From Bryocella elongata (lineage in GTDB: Bacteria > Acidobacteriota > Terriglobia > Terriglobales > Acidobacteriaceae), in the NCBI RefSeq assembly GCF_900108185.1, contig NZ_FNVA01000005.1:1-64000 (forward strand): a stretch of 64,000 nucleotides of DNA, in the 5' to 3' direction. A program made the position numbers and the translations under genes. Below are positions 9,938 to 19,160 of the stretch, in pieces; the first letter of the stretch is position 1, and every line of letters begins with the position of its first letter. The notes under the pieces were generated by a model. The model made no database searches. It had not been told where the DNA came from and worked only from the letters and a program-made list of their open reading frames with translations.

Positions 9938-12652
9938 CTAGTCGACTGTCAGCGTCAGCGTAGTGCTGGCGGTGATGGCCGAGTTGGTGGTGTCCGTGCC
10001 GGTGATGGTGAGCGTGTAGGTTCCCTTGGTAGCGGTGGTCACGGTCTGACTCACGGAGGTCGTCGTCGTGGTGCCAGTGCCGGTGCTGGTGGAGGTGTTG
10101 ACCGTGCCGCTGGAGCAGCCGGTGAGGGAGAGTCCGCCGACCATCAGCAGGCCCATGGCGACGAGGCCCTTCAGCTTGCGGGAGCGGCGGCCGAAGTAGC
10201 CGGTGGTCAGCAGGCCGGCCAGGGCGAGACCCTCTGGCAGCTTGCTGTGCCCGGGAGCGGGGCTAGCCGGCGCCTTGCTTGCTGGTGCCTCGTTCACAGA
10301 GACCGTGGTCCCGGCGGACTTGAAGGCCGCGCCGGCCTGGCAGCCGGAGTTGGTAGCGATGACGCTCAGCGTCACGCTCGTGGCGGTGGTGCCGGTGATG
10401 GTGGCGGTGGGGATGGTGTAGCAGGCGTAGTTGAGCGTCGGGCTGGAGCTGATGCTCCAGGCGACGGTGCCGGTGTAGCCGCCGGCGGGGGTCACGGTGA
10501 CGGAGGTCGTGCCGGTGGAGCCTGATGCGATGGTCAGTGTGGTGGGCGAAGCCGCGAGCGTGAAGGACTTGCCGGAGGTCGAGCTGCCGGAGGTCCAGGC
10601 CGTCATCATGTTGTAGAAGTTGGGCGAGCCGAGGCCGGTTGCCATGTCATACCCGGTGTTGGCGGTGTACCAGAGGTTGTCGTTGCCGCTGCCGCAGAGC
10701 GAGACGCCGACGGTGCACTCGTTGCCGCCCGACGTGACGTCGTGGAAGGCGGACGCATACGTGGTGGAGTTGGAGGCCATCGCGTACAGGGCCGGTGTGA
10801 TGAGTCCCTGGCCGGTCGTGGCGTTCTTGTACTGGTTGATGATGGCGACGAGTCCGGCGAAGATCGGCGCGGCGAAGCTGGTGCCGCCGGCGACGGTCAG
10901 GTAGGTGCTGGTGGAGTCGCGGAAGCCGTGCGAGCAGCTGCCGGTGATCCCGGTGGAGGTGTCGCTGGAGCAGTAGAGGTAGCCGGGGTAGCTGGGTGAA
11001 GCGGCCAGAGAGATATCCGGCACGAGGCGGTAGAAGCCTGTGCTGGTGCTCGCAATGCTGGTCTGCCAGCTGGGACGGGCGAAGAGCGTACTGACGCCGC
11101 CGCCGCTGGACGACAGGTAGTTGCTCAGCGAAGTGCCCAGAGTGGCGGTCGTGGAGCCAGCCGTGTCGTCGTTCCAGACCTGCTCCGGGATATAGGAGAG
11201 GGCCGAGCTGATGACATCCGAGCCGCTGGCCGAGGCCCAGTAGGTGGTGGCGGAGGTCCCTGTATCGGCTGCCGGGAACTCCGTGCCGCCTACGCCTACG
11301 ACGTACGCGCTGGACGCGGGGTAGCTGACGTTGAGGGTCTGCTCGGTGGCGAGCTCCGTGCTGTTGAGGCCGGAGGTGCCGTACTGGCCAGCGCAGGAGG
11401 TCGAGCCATCGTCGCCGGAGGAGTTGATGACGGTCTCGCCGAGGGTCGCGGCCTGTTTCAGAAGAAGCTCATAGGTAGCAACGTCGCTTCCCGCCGGTGC
11501 GGGTGAGGTTCCGTTGCTCGCAACGTACTCGCACTCTCCATAGCTCACGGTGATGATCTGTCCGAGCTTGTTCTGGATCGCGTAGCCCATGGCATCGAAG
11601 ACGCCTTCGTTCGCCGTCCCGTTACCGCATCCGGTTGAGTTGTTATAGTTGCCGCCGCCGGCATAGACGAAGTTGATGGTGGCGCCAGTGGCGATGCCGC
11701 TGGAGTACTCCAGGTCGAGATCGCTTTCGGCCTCGTCGTCAGTGAAAACCAGCGGGCAGCCGGTTCCGGGAAGGATGGTTTGTGTGGGTGCGCGGACGGC
11801 GACGCCTGCCGCGGTCTGGAAGTTGGTGATGTCGGTGGCGACGATCGCCGACTGGCCGATCACGGCGATGGTCTGGCCGGTCCCGGTGTATCCGGCGTTA
11901 TAGGCAGCCTTGATGTTGTATACGGTGGCGACGTCGGCTGGCGTGAGGAAGTGTCCGCCGGTCTGGCTGGAGGTGAAGTCGGGCCGAACGCTGACGGGGC
12001 TGCGAAGCTGCGTGTGCGGCAGGACGCGGAAGTTCGAGAGATGCCTGACACCGGCGGCGACGCCAGCCAGCGCAGCAGGAATCGAGAGATCGCTGGAGGG
12101 CGCATAGTGGCTCTCGGTATCGCTCGAGCTGCGGTAGTAGTGCAGCGAGGTGCCGAAGGCGCTGGCGACCTGGGCGGCGGTGCCGTCGAAGGTGATCCCA
12201 AGGCGGTTGGCGCTGACGCCGGTGACCGAGAAGCCCTGCGAGGAGAGCCAGGCCTCCGCTTTGGCGAGGTCAGCGTCGGACATGCCGAACCGCGTGGCGA
12301 ACTGGGCGGGCGTTAGCCACTGGTGGTACTGGGCGGAAGAACTGTCCTGCTGCGCGGCGATCAGGGCGTCGAGATCCGCCTGCTGGGCGTCGCTCATGTT
12401 GAAGGTGAGTTCAAGGCCCTGCAACTGGAGCTTCGAATCCACCTGGCCGCGATCAAAGTCGGCGACGGCGCGAGCCGGGCGCGAGTGCGCCAGGGTGGTG
12501 CGCTGCCCGTTGTCGATGGCTGCGGTGATGCGCGAGCGGCTGGTCTGGGTCTGAGCTTGGGCCTGCCCGGAGGCTCCGCATACGGCTACGGCAACGAGTA
12601 CGGCCGAAGCGGCTTGAAAAAGGGAACGATGACTGGTTCTCATGGGGAGCAT
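9938..12652 (-). CDS. Secreted S53 (sedolisin/kumamolisin) serine peptidase
   Basis: A 904-residue exported protease. Signal peptide to about residue 33; activation prodomain about 65-215 (YHQWLTPAQFATRFG). The catalytic domain keeps the S53 residues: E309 and D313 in AESDLDLEY, oxyanion D414 in SSGDDGS, and S592 in GGTSFAAP. A beta-sandwich segment follows (SFTLAASPTTLTIASG), then two hydrophobic helices separated by FGRRSRKLK and a cysteine in LSLTGCSSG, then a Thr-rich tail. S53 enzymes are acid-active endopeptidases, fitting an acidophilic soil bacterium. Start at 12652 has AGGAAG upstream. The C-terminal helices could hold the protein in the envelope after processing. Confidence 0.93.
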   Translation of the reverse strand: MLPMRTSHRSLFQAASAVLVAVAVCGASGQAQAQTQTSRSRITAAIDNGQRTTLAHSRPARAVADFDRGQVDSKLQLQGLELTFNMSDAQQADLDALIAAQQDSSSAQYHQWLTPAQFATRFGMSDADLAKAEAWLSSQGFSVTGVSANRLGITFDGTAAQVASAFGTSLHYYRSSSDTESHYAPSSDLSIPAALAGVAAGVRHLSNFRVLPHTQLRSPVSVRPDFTSSQTGGHFLTPADVATVYNIKAAYNAGYTGTGQTIAVIGQSAIVATDITNFQTAAGVAVRAPTQTILPGTGCPLVFTDDEAESDLDLEYSSGIATGATINFVYAGGGNYNNSTGCGNGTANEGVFDAMGYAIQNKLGQIITVSYGECEYVASNGTSPAPAGSDVATYELLLKQAATLGETVINSSGDDGSTSCAGQYGTSGLNSTELATEQTLNVSYPASSAYVVGVGGTEFPAADTGTSATTYWASASGSDVISSALSYIPEQVWNDDTAGSTTATLGTSLSNYLSSSGGGVSTLFARPSWQTSIASTSTGFYRLVPDISLAASPSYPGYLYCSSDTSTGITGSCSHGFRDSTSTYLTVAGGTSFAAPIFAGLVAIINQYKNATTGQGLITPALYAMASNSTTYASAFHDVTSGGNECTVGVSLCGSGNDNLWYTANTGYDMATGLGSPNFYNMMTAWTSGSSTSGKSFTLAASPTTLTIASGSTGTTSVTVTPAGGYTGTVAWSISSSPTLNYACYTIPTATITGTTATSVTLSVIATNSGCQAGAAFKSAGTTVSVNEAPASKAPASPAPGHSKLPEGLALAGLLTTGYFGRRSRKLKGLVAMGLLMVGGLSLTGCSSGTVNTSTSTGTGTTTTTSVSQTVTTATKGTYTLTITGTDTTNSAITASTTLTLTVD

Positions 12653-13147
12653 GTCTTCCTGTGGAGGCCCTCACTGGCGGAGGCTGGCAAACGTGCGGTG
12701 GAGGTTGTGGGTAGCACGGACGGCCGGATCTGCTCCTGACGAACTGGCGGCTGGTCCGCGACCGTACCGTGTTGGACGAGGCCTTTTGCTCCGGGAGTAC
12801 AGCTCCTCAGAAGAAGAGCCGTGCGAGAGGCACTGATAGAAGTTGGGGCAGGAGCGAGGATTCTTTCCTGCTTGTATCTAACGGGCAGAGTTGGAAATTG
12901 TTGCGTTTTCGACACGTGGAGGCGGTGTTGCGCAGTTCCTGTCGGGACGGTTGCAATCAAGAGCCGCGCTTGCCCCGAACCATGAACCTGCGCGGTAGCA
13001 CCAGCATAGCGCCGGAAGGGAAGGCTACGACCAAGGGGTTGCCGAGGACGTAACGGGTCGAGTCCCATTGCGGGGAGGGATAGGCGGCACAAGGGCCGGC
13101 GGGAGGCATCGAAGAAAGACGCTGGAGCCCCGGCGAGGAGGAAATCG
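12653..13147. other. Intergenic, no feature recognised
   Basis: Contains only frames with unnatural composition. The right end carries the ribosome site of the small gene at 13148. The promoter of the S53 gene should lie near 12670-12750 but no clear boxes were seen. Confidence 0.35.
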
Positions 13148-13354
13148 ATGAGCGCAGGTACTGAAACATCCGAGAGGTTCAGGACATCCAGGATGCCCAA
13201 GGCGAAGGAAAGCTGGGGAAGCGGCCCGGAGGCTCCGCAGCCTGCACCTTCTGAGACGCCGGTGAATAAGAGCGCGGCGGACCAGGCGGCCGAGACGGTC
13301 AAGCCGTCGGCACCTGGCGAGACGGGCACGACGCCGGGGACGAACTGGAAGTAG
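13148..13354 (+). CDS. Small hydrophilic protein, unknown
   Basis: A 68-residue frame with a strong ribosome site (GAGGAGG about 7 nt before the ATG). The product is Pro/Ser/Glu/Lys-rich, without hydrophobic segments, and looks disordered (SGPEAPQPAPSETPVNK). No family recognised. The ribosome site and balanced hydrophilic composition argue for a real gene; small size argues for caution. Confidence 0.4.
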   Translation: MSAGTETSERFRTSRMPKAKESWGSGPEAPQPAPSETPVNKSAADQAAETVKPSAPGETGTTPGTNWK

Positions 13355-13562
13355 CCGCGAGGCCACGGGCCGAAGCTTCAGGGTGCGGTAATGAAGGGCC
13401 GGGATCTTTTGTCCGATGAAAATTCCGCGTCGCTATCCCTCGCAAACGACACGCGGATACAACGCAATGGTGATTCGTTCTTTGATTGGCCACAACGGAT
13501 AGTCGATAGAACCCAAGACGCTTTAATGATGAGCAGTTCAGGCGCGGGGACAAAGACTACCC

Positions 13563-15638
13563 ATGATGATGCCCAGCTCGTACAGCCCCCTGCTTGTTGT
13601 GTGTTCGTTTCTCGTCGCAATTCTGGCTTCCTACACAGCTTTAGAGATGGCCGGCCGCATCACTGCGGCGCAGCCGAGTGTCGCCAAGGCGTGGCTGCTT
13701 GGTGGCGCCTGCGCGATGGGCGTCGGCATCTGGTCGATGCACTTCGTGGGGATGCTGGCGTTTCGACTTCCGGTCCCGATCGGCTACGACCTGACGATCA
13801 CGCTGTTGTCCCTGGGGATTGCGATCGCCTCGTCCGCCTTCGCCCTATGGCTCGTTTGCCAGGAGGAGCTCCCTCTGCGGCGGGTCGTCGGCGGAGCTCT
13901 GCTGATGGGCCCGGGCATCGCCGGGATGCACTACACCGGCATGGCCGCGATGCGGATGACTCCCGGAATCAAGTACGACCCGCTGCTGTTTTCGCTCTCC
14001 ATCGTGATCGCGGTGGTCGCGTCGGGTGCGGCGTTGTGGATCGCCTTCCAGCTGCGTCAGCATGGGACGAGGGTGCGGGCCCGGCGCGCGGGCGCAGCGG
14101 TGGTGATGGGTGTGGCCATCGTCGGCATGCATTACACGGGTATGGCCGCGGCAAGATTCCCGATGGGAAGCAGCTGCGCGGCGATGCACTCCGGAGCGAG
14201 CAGCAACTGGATGGCGATGGTGATCGTGATTGCCACCCTGGCGGTGCTTGCGATCGCGCTGATCATCTCTGTGCTCGATCTGAGACTGGAGCTTCGCACG
14301 GCGGCGCTGTCGTCCTCGCTTGCGGAGGCCAACCAGGAGCTGACCTATCTGGCTCTGCACGACAGCCTGACCAAGCTGCCGAACCGGCTGCTGTTGGAGG
14401 ATCGTCTGCACCAGTCGATCCTGGGTGCGGGGCGAGGAGCCAGCCGCATCGCGGTGATGTTCCTGGACCTGGACGGCTTCAAGGGTGTGAACGATGCCTT
14501 CGGGCATCACGTAGGCGACAACCTGCTGGTCGAGATCGCGGTGCGCATCAAGGCGTGCGTTCGAAGTGAAGATACGGTGGCGCGCATCGGGGGAGACGAG
14601 TTCGTGCTGGTCGCGAATATCTCCGAGCCCACGGGAGCCGCAGCGCTTGCCGACAAGCTGCTCCGCGTGATCCGCGAACCGGTGGAAAGCGACGGCCACG
14701 AGCTGCAGGTCTCCGCGAGCATCGGCATCGCCATGTATCCCGGAGACGGCGAGACGCAGCATGACGTGCTGACCAACGCGGATGCTGCGATGTACCACGC
14801 GAAGGCGCAGGGGCGGGACGTCTACTGCTTCTTCGAGAACTCGATGAACGTCAACGCGCATGATCAGTTGCAGCTTCTGCAGGACCTGCGGCATGCGCTC
14901 GCGCAGGGGGAGTTGGTGCTGCACTACCAGCCCAAGTTTCAGGCGCCCGCCGGGCCCGTTCTGGGGGCCGAAGCCCTGCTGCGCTGGAACCATCCGACGC
15001 GGGGCCTGATCTCGCCGGACCGCTTTATTCCGCTGGCCGAGAAGACGGGCCTGATCATTCCGATCGGCGAGTGGGTGCTGGATGAGGCCTGCCGGCAGAT
15101 GCGCGAGTGGGTGGACGCCGGGCACGATGAGTGGACCATCGCAGTGAACCTCTCGCCGCTACAGTTCAGCCATGATCGCCTGGTGCGCATGGTGACCGAG
15201 ACGCTGCTGCGCCACGGACTCGAGCCGCACTACCTGACGCTGGAGATCACCGAATCGACGGCGATGCGGGATGTCGAGTCGAGCCTCGCGATCCTCTCGG
15301 AGCTGCACGCGATGGGGGTAAGGATCTCCATCGACGACTTCGGCACGGGCTACTCCAGCCTGCTGTACCTGAAGCGGCTGCCGGCGACGGAGCTGAAGAT
15401 CGACCGGGGTTTCATCCGCGACCTGACGCACGACACGGAAGACGCCGCCATCGTCTCAGCGATTGTGGCGCTGGGCCGTTCGCTAAAGCTGGGGATTGTC
15501 GCGGAGGGTGTCGAGACCTCAGAGCAGCAGGAGTTCCTGACCAAGCTGGGTTGCGATTCGCTGCAGGGATATCTTCTCGGCCGCCCGGTGCCGGCAGAAA
15601 AATTTGTGGAAGCGGACAAACTGCTGAGCCGTCCCTGA
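13563..15638 (+). CDS. MHYT-GGDEF-EAL cyclic-di-GMP signalling protein
   Basis: A 691-residue protein with three parts. Residues 1-245 are an MHYT membrane sensor with seven helices and motif copies MHF (59-61), MHYTGM (122-127) and MHYTGM (189-194), proposed in the family to bind copper and sense O2, CO or NO. Residues 255-425 are a GGDEF domain with intact GGDEF at 343-347 and an intact inhibitory site RSED at 334-337. Residues 435-690 are an EAL domain with E470-A-L, DDFGTGYSS and KIDRGFI. Both enzymes look complete, so it could make or degrade cyclic-di-GMP. Three ATGs in a row (13563, 13566, 13569) leave the exact start open; no strong ribosome site precedes them. Confidence 0.93.
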   Translation: MMMPSSYSPLLVVCSFLVAILASYTALEMAGRITAAQPSVAKAWLLGGACAMGVGIWSMHFVGMLAFRLPVPIGYDLTITLLSLGIAIASSAFALWLVCQEELPLRRVVGGALLMGPGIAGMHYTGMAAMRMTPGIKYDPLLFSLSIVIAVVASGAALWIAFQLRQHGTRVRARRAGAAVVMGVAIVGMHYTGMAAARFPMGSSCAAMHSGASSNWMAMVIVIATLAVLAIALIISVLDLRLELRTAALSSSLAEANQELTYLALHDSLTKLPNRLLLEDRLHQSILGAGRGASRIAVMFLDLDGFKGVNDAFGHHVGDNLLVEIAVRIKACVRSEDTVARIGGDEFVLVANISEPTGAAALADKLLRVIREPVESDGHELQVSASIGIAMYPGDGETQHDVLTNADAAMYHAKAQGRDVYCFFENSMNVNAHDQLQLLQDLRHALAQGELVLHYQPKFQAPAGPVLGAEALLRWNHPTRGLISPDRFIPLAEKTGLIIPIGEWVLDEACRQMREWVDAGHDEWTIAVNLSPLQFSHDRLVRMVTETLLRHGLEPHYLTLEITESTAMRDVESSLAILSELHAMGVRISIDDFGTGYSSLLYLKRLPATELKIDRGFIRDLTHDTEDAAIVSAIVALGRSLKLGIVAEGVETSEQQEFLTKLGCDSLQGYLLGRPVPAEKFVEADKLLSRP

Positions 15639-15675
15639 CGCGGACGCACGCGATGACCGCGCGGCAAGAGGAGTG

Positions 15676-15751
15676 TGGTGGGCCCACCAGGACTCGAACC
15701 TGGAACCAAGGGATTATGAGTCCCCTGCTCTGACCATTGAGCTATAGGCCC
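15676..15751 (-). tRNA. ileX: tRNA-Ile2 (anticodon CAU)
   Basis: On the minus strand GGGCCTA...TGGGCCC forms the acceptor stem, followed by A-CCA that is encoded. The anticodon loop CTCATAA puts CAT at 15716-15718 within a GGGGA/TCCCT stem, and the T-arm contains GGTTCGAACC. CAU can be Met, fMet or lysidine-modified Ile2; the GGGCCTATAGCTC 5' half resembles tRNA-Ile2. If so it needs TilS to read AUA. Confidence 0.85.
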
Positions 15752-15867
15752 CTCCACGCGATTCGCCCGAGGTGGGCGGCGGAGGTACGCCTACCAGTAT
15801 GCCGTGTTTGCCTGGGGAAGCGCGAAACCGTCGGTTGCGGTCCTGTCGCGCTGGCAGATCCGTTGCG

Positions 15868-16380
15868 CTACTGGACGATGGTCTCGGAGGCGGAGCTGTG
15901 CAGATTCATCGTTCCGGTTGGAAGGAACGGTAACGCGAAGTTGAAGGCGTAGGTGACACTTACGTTCACCACGCAGCCGGGGCCGTTGGTTCCGAAGGCT
16001 GTACCGCAGGCGAGGCCCGTGGGGCCGGTTCCGGGCCAGGTGGTCGTTACGGTGAGCTTGTTCGACGAGATGCCCGTGACATCGAGTGCCTTCACAAATG
16101 TCGCCACGTCGGTGGACGTGGCGGTGCAGCCTCCGTTGATGGTGTTGGTGCAGCTGGCGCCGTTCCAGGTGGATCCGCGAACCATCGCGTAGCGGCTGGC
16201 GGAACTCGCCGCCGTAGCGAGGAAGTGGTCGATGTAGGCGAGCCGCGAGCAATCCACGATGCCAAAGAGCGCCATCAGGAACAGCGACATGCTGATCGCG
16301 ATGTCGATGCTCGCATTGCCAGCGGTATCGGTGGCGAAGCAGATGCACGCGCGGACAGAACCGTGAATTGTTTGGGTCAT
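15868..16380 (-). CDS. TadE-like pseudopilin
   Basis: A 170-residue protein. Residues about 20-50 contain the TadE-type segment GNASIDIAISMSLFLMALFGIVDCSRLAYI: a short basic or polar N-terminus, a single membrane helix, then an extracellular domain with cysteines. ATG 16380 is chosen because GGGAG lies 9 nt upstream. It is the last gene of a TadG-TadE-TadE operon, 26 bp after its neighbour. TadE/TadG proteins assemble with Flp pili or at the cell surface; the Tad ATPase and secretin are not in the window. Confidence 0.8.
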   Translation of the reverse strand: MTQTIHGSVRACICFATDTAGNASIDIAISMSLFLMALFGIVDCSRLAYIDHFLATAASSASRYAMVRGSTWNGASCTNTINGGCTATSTDVATFVKALDVTGISSNKLTVTTTWPGTGPTGLACGTAFGTNGPGCVVNVSVTYAFNFALPFLPTGTMNLHSSASETIVQ

Positions 16381-16406
16381 GGATTTACTCCCAGGGGGCT
16401 GGCCCG

Positions 16407-16892
16407 TCAGTAAGCTGCACGCATCCGCGCTTTCCCGGAGAGAGGAAACGAGGCTGGCAGCGTGTTCACGAGGATGATGGGATAGTCGGTGGTCGAGGTG
16501 TCCACCTCGACGTAATGGACCACGTTGTGTCCGCAGACAGGGGTGGACGTGCAGTTGACTACCGGAGAGCTTCCGTCTGAGCACTCACAGCCAGTGCTGA
16601 CGGCGACGTTGAGGTTGGAAACATCCGGCGCCCCGACCTGGGCAGCCGAGGCGATGCCGGTGGAATCTTCCGGGGCCTGCGAGCCATACACAGCTCCTGC
16701 CTGTGCGGCGTTGGAGACCTCGATGGCCACGTAGCAGACGCGGCCAATGTCGATGGCGCCGGCGAACAGGAGAACCAGCAGAGGCGATACGAGCGCCGTT
16801 TCGATCAGCGCGGACCCGCATTGATCGAGCCGAAGATGCTTCGCGAGAAGGGAAGCGCGGTGCCGGGTAGTCAGAGGGGGCGTCATGGTCAT
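16407..16892 (-). CDS. TadE family pseudopilin
   Basis: A 161-residue protein with the TadE signature GSALIETALVSPLLVLLFAG followed by AIDIGRVCYVAIEVSNAAQAGAVYG; the conserved Glu is in the helix. The C-terminal domain has paired cysteines (CECSD, CTSTPVC). The ATG at 16892 overlaps the stop of the TadG-like gene by ATGA, showing translational coupling. Confidence 0.85.
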   Translation of the reverse strand: MTMTPPLTTRHRASLLAKHLRLDQCGSALIETALVSPLLVLLFAGAIDIGRVCYVAIEVSNAAQAGAVYGSQAPEDSTGIASAAQVGAPDVSNLNVAVSTGCECSDGSSPVVNCTSTPVCGHNVVHYVEVDTSTTDYPIILVNTLPASFPLSGKARMRAAY

Positions 16893-18250
16893 TGCACCAG
16901 CACCGCGCTATCGTCGCTCAGCGGCGAACCGCCGGGCAACGAGTTGTAATTCGCGTTGAAGACACTGCCGATGGTCGCGAGAAAGACGATGTCCTTGGCC
17001 ACGAGGATGTTGTAATTGGCGACTCCATCGACGGCGTAGTTGACCGAAGCGGAAGGGAAGTAGAAGGCGCCTTCGAGCTTCGATCCCCAGGGTCCGCTGG
17101 CGAGGATGGTCGCGGGAGTGGTGTTGCTGGCATCCTGCCAGAAGAGGATGCCGGGATAACTTCCCGTCGTCGGCGCGGTGAGGTTGACGCTGCCAAGCAG
17201 TCCCAGCACGCTGGGTGCAAGGAAGGTAATTCCGCCGACCGGACCATAGTTATAGAAGGTCACACCGCTGCCTGAGACGGTCGAGAGCAGACTGATACTA
17301 AGTCCTCCGGCGGGCAGACCTAGTAATCCCGTGTTATTCGACTCGATGACGTACGTTCCGGGATTGAAAGTAACGTTGGCAAGGACTGCGATGTTGATAC
17401 CGCCGCAGTACGTTCCAGGATTGAGCACCACGGGCCCATTGAGAGCCGTAAGCGTGAGCATGGAGCTGGAGCCGAAGTAAGGCGACCTCGTGCTGGTGCC
17501 GCAGGTTGTTGTTGAAGGCGGAGTGAGATACGCGAGCGGGTCGTTGGGCGTAGGCCTCGCCGCGTTCAGTTGGGGATGCGGCACGATGCCGCAGAGCAGG
17601 CCTGCATCGCCCCCTGTGACGCGGATGCGCGGCGCCGTGACCGTGAACGACAGCAGGCAGGTGAGGGCGTAGGGCGATGCCGACTCATCAATGATGGAGC
17701 ACGCCGCCATCAGCGCGATATCGATGGTGACGGCGTTGTCGCCGCTGGGATCGAGTGCGTACACGCATCCGGCGGAGGTGCGTGCGGCTTCTGCCCGAGC
17801 GCCGACCTTGAAGTTCCCAAAGCCAAAGATGCGGGCAAAGTAGGTGGGCGTATAGGTGGTGACGACGGCCTCGACCGCGCGAGTGCTGCCGTAGTTCGGA
17901 TCGCTGGCGCCCATCGCGCAGACAGGATCGTTGATGGTCAGCGAGAGGCCGGTGCTGGTGACGTTCGTGCAGTTGGTGTAGACGGTCGGCGTGCTGTAGC
18001 CGTTCTCAGTGATTGCGCTGCTGGCAGCGTCCTGCATCGCCTGGCAGTTCGGCAGGGAGCCACAGGTGCGAATCTCCATGGCCGCGGCGAGTGCCGCAGA
18101 GTCGGCTGCGGTCTGCAGCTGGCGCTTGACCTGCCACAGATGTCCCACATCGACGGCCATACCCAGAAAGCCCACGACCATCGACAGCGCAATGGCGCTG
18201 ATGATGAGGGCCTGTCCGGTCTGGTCGCGGAGGAACCTGCGCACTGACAT
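16889..18250 (-). CDS. TadG-like protein with von Willebrand-type pilus N-terminus
   Basis: A 453-residue protein. It opens with QTGQALIISAIALSMVVGFL, the TadG/TadE-N motif, followed by VDVGHLWQVKRQLQTAADSAALAAA, typical of Flp pilus-assembly TadG proteins. The rest is an exported beta-rich domain. First gene of the three-gene operon. A GTGATATCAC palindrome lies 123 bp upstream of its start (18373-18382). Confidence 0.85.
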   Translation of the reverse strand: MSVRRFLRDQTGQALIISAIALSMVVGFLGMAVDVGHLWQVKRQLQTAADSAALAAAMEIRTCGSLPNCQAMQDAASSAITENGYSTPTVYTNCTNVTSTGLSLTINDPVCAMGASDPNYGSTRAVEAVVTTYTPTYFARIFGFGNFKVGARAEAARTSAGCVYALDPSGDNAVTIDIALMAACSIIDESASPYALTCLLSFTVTAPRIRVTGGDAGLLCGIVPHPQLNAARPTPNDPLAYLTPPSTTTCGTSTRSPYFGSSSMLTLTALNGPVVLNPGTYCGGINIAVLANVTFNPGTYVIESNNTGLLGLPAGGLSISLLSTVSGSGVTFYNYGPVGGITFLAPSVLGLLGSVNLTAPTTGSYPGILFWQDASNTTPATILASGPWGSKLEGAFYFPSASVNYAVDGVANYNILVAKDIVFLATIGSVFNANYNSLPGGSPLSDDSAVLVQ

Positions 18251-18372
18251 GCTCGATGCTGCCTTTCCCGCGGCTCCGGTGACCGAAGTAACTCGGCCGA
18301 AGGACCGCGTGAAGGATATCTAAGCACGCTGAGAAGTCATTTCCACGGCGGCGCGATAAGTAATCGCGCACG

Positions 18373-18382
18373 GTGATATCAC
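18373..18382. promoter_or_regulatory. GTGATATCAC palindrome, site 1 (upstream of tadG-like operon)
   Basis: Exact 10-bp palindrome between the TadG-like start (18250) and the stop of the RHH1 gene (18466). Identical to sites at 18973, 19027 and 19531. Confidence 0.6.
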
Positions 18383-18465
18383 GGGGAGATTCAAGAAATC
18401 CTGGCACGCAGGGAGTAAGTCCCGCCGCACGAATCGCATGCGCGGACCTAGACCTGCGACTCTGC

Positions 18466-18705
18466 TCACTGCCCGGAGGCGTGGCGATCGGGGGACTGAA
18501 GGGGCGCTTCAGTCCGCAGCCGGGGTTCCGGCGGCTGCTGGCGCTGCAGCGTGTCCTGCTCCGTGCGGCTGATCTTCTCAGCCACAGCGAGGCTGATGAA
18601 GTGATTCAGGGAGATGCCCTCGCGCCGTGCCTGCTCGGAGGCCTGAGTACGCGCATGGGGAGATAAACGAAGTGGAAAGCTCTGCCGACGCCGGTTCGTT
18701 GTCAT
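18466..18705 (-). CDS. Ribbon-helix-helix protein 1 (HicB-type antitoxin-like)
   Basis: A 79-residue protein with the RHH pattern QSFPLRLSPHARTQASEQA then REGISLNHFISLAVAEKISR. Proteins of this type bind palindromic DNA as dimers and are often antitoxins, but no toxin gene is beside it. Paralogues lie at 19161 and 19747 (shared core: SLNxFIxxAxxEKxSR). The C-terminal tail is Gln/Pro-rich. The ribosome site is weak. Confidence 0.8.
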   Translation of the reverse strand: MTTNRRRQSFPLRLSPHARTQASEQARREGISLNHFISLAVAEKISRTEQDTLQRQQPPEPRLRTEAPLQSPDRHASGQ

Positions 18706-18972
18706 GAAGTGCTTCGCAAACTTCGAAGCGGAGGATCTCGCCTGGATGGACTTCCTCCGAGGGAATGTTCCAGGTTCCTGCCGCGCTATCCGGACGACCC
18801 ACCGCTTCGAACGAACTTCGGAGTCCGCCCACCGAGGTGAGCTGATGCACCAGCGACGCAGCCCCGATTGCTGCTCGCTTGTACCACGGTCTCCCGTGAA
18901 CCGACGATCACCAGTACCGCAGAGATGCAGCGCTTTGGATACTAGTTGCCTTCAACGTTGCCTGAAGTTGAG

Positions 18973-18982
18973 GTGATATCAC
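18973..18982. promoter_or_regulatory. GTGATATCAC palindrome, site 2
   Basis: Exact copy, flanked G...C so that GGTGATATCACC is a perfect 12-bp palindrome. It lies 179 bp upstream of the RHH2 start. Confidence 0.6.
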
Positions 18983-19004
18983 CCGTAATGTACAACACTT
19001 ATTC

Positions 19005-19014
19005 CCCAATTGGG
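19005..19014. promoter_or_regulatory. CCCAATTGGG palindrome between sites 2 and 3
   Basis: A different perfect 10-bp palindrome located between the two GTGATATCAC copies. Possible binding site of another regulator; no other copy noticed. Confidence 0.3.
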
Positions 19015-19026
19015 AAAAGGCTGTTT

Positions 19027-19036
19027 GTGATATCAC
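19027..19036. promoter_or_regulatory. GTGATATCAC palindrome, site 3
   Basis: Exact copy, 54 bp from site 2 and 125 bp upstream of the RHH2 start, followed by partial repeats TGTCACGAATTGGTGATCG. Confidence 0.6.
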
Positions 19037-19160
19037 CTCGTGTCACGAATTGGTGATCGACGTCACATCCAAACCAATAAAGACTGTGCTCGTCGGGCCC
19101 TCCTCGAGGTCGAGGTGAGGAGCACGGTAGGCTGCAACAACCCAGAGGAGTAGATCAGCC

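Larger units (their letters stand above)
18706..19160. other. Regulatory region between RHH1 and RHH2
   Basis: The 455 bp between the divergent RHH1 and RHH2 genes contain two exact GTGATATCAC sites (18973-18982 and 19027-19036) with CCCAATTGGG (19005-19014) between them, and half-sites GTCACGAATTGGTGAT just right of the second. No gene is convincing. Confidence 0.5.

Noticed and set aside
12640-13329. Open frame on the minus strand upstream of the S53 gene
   Set aside because: Low-complexity Arg/Pro/Ser-rich product, overlapping the S53 start and a better small gene at 13148.
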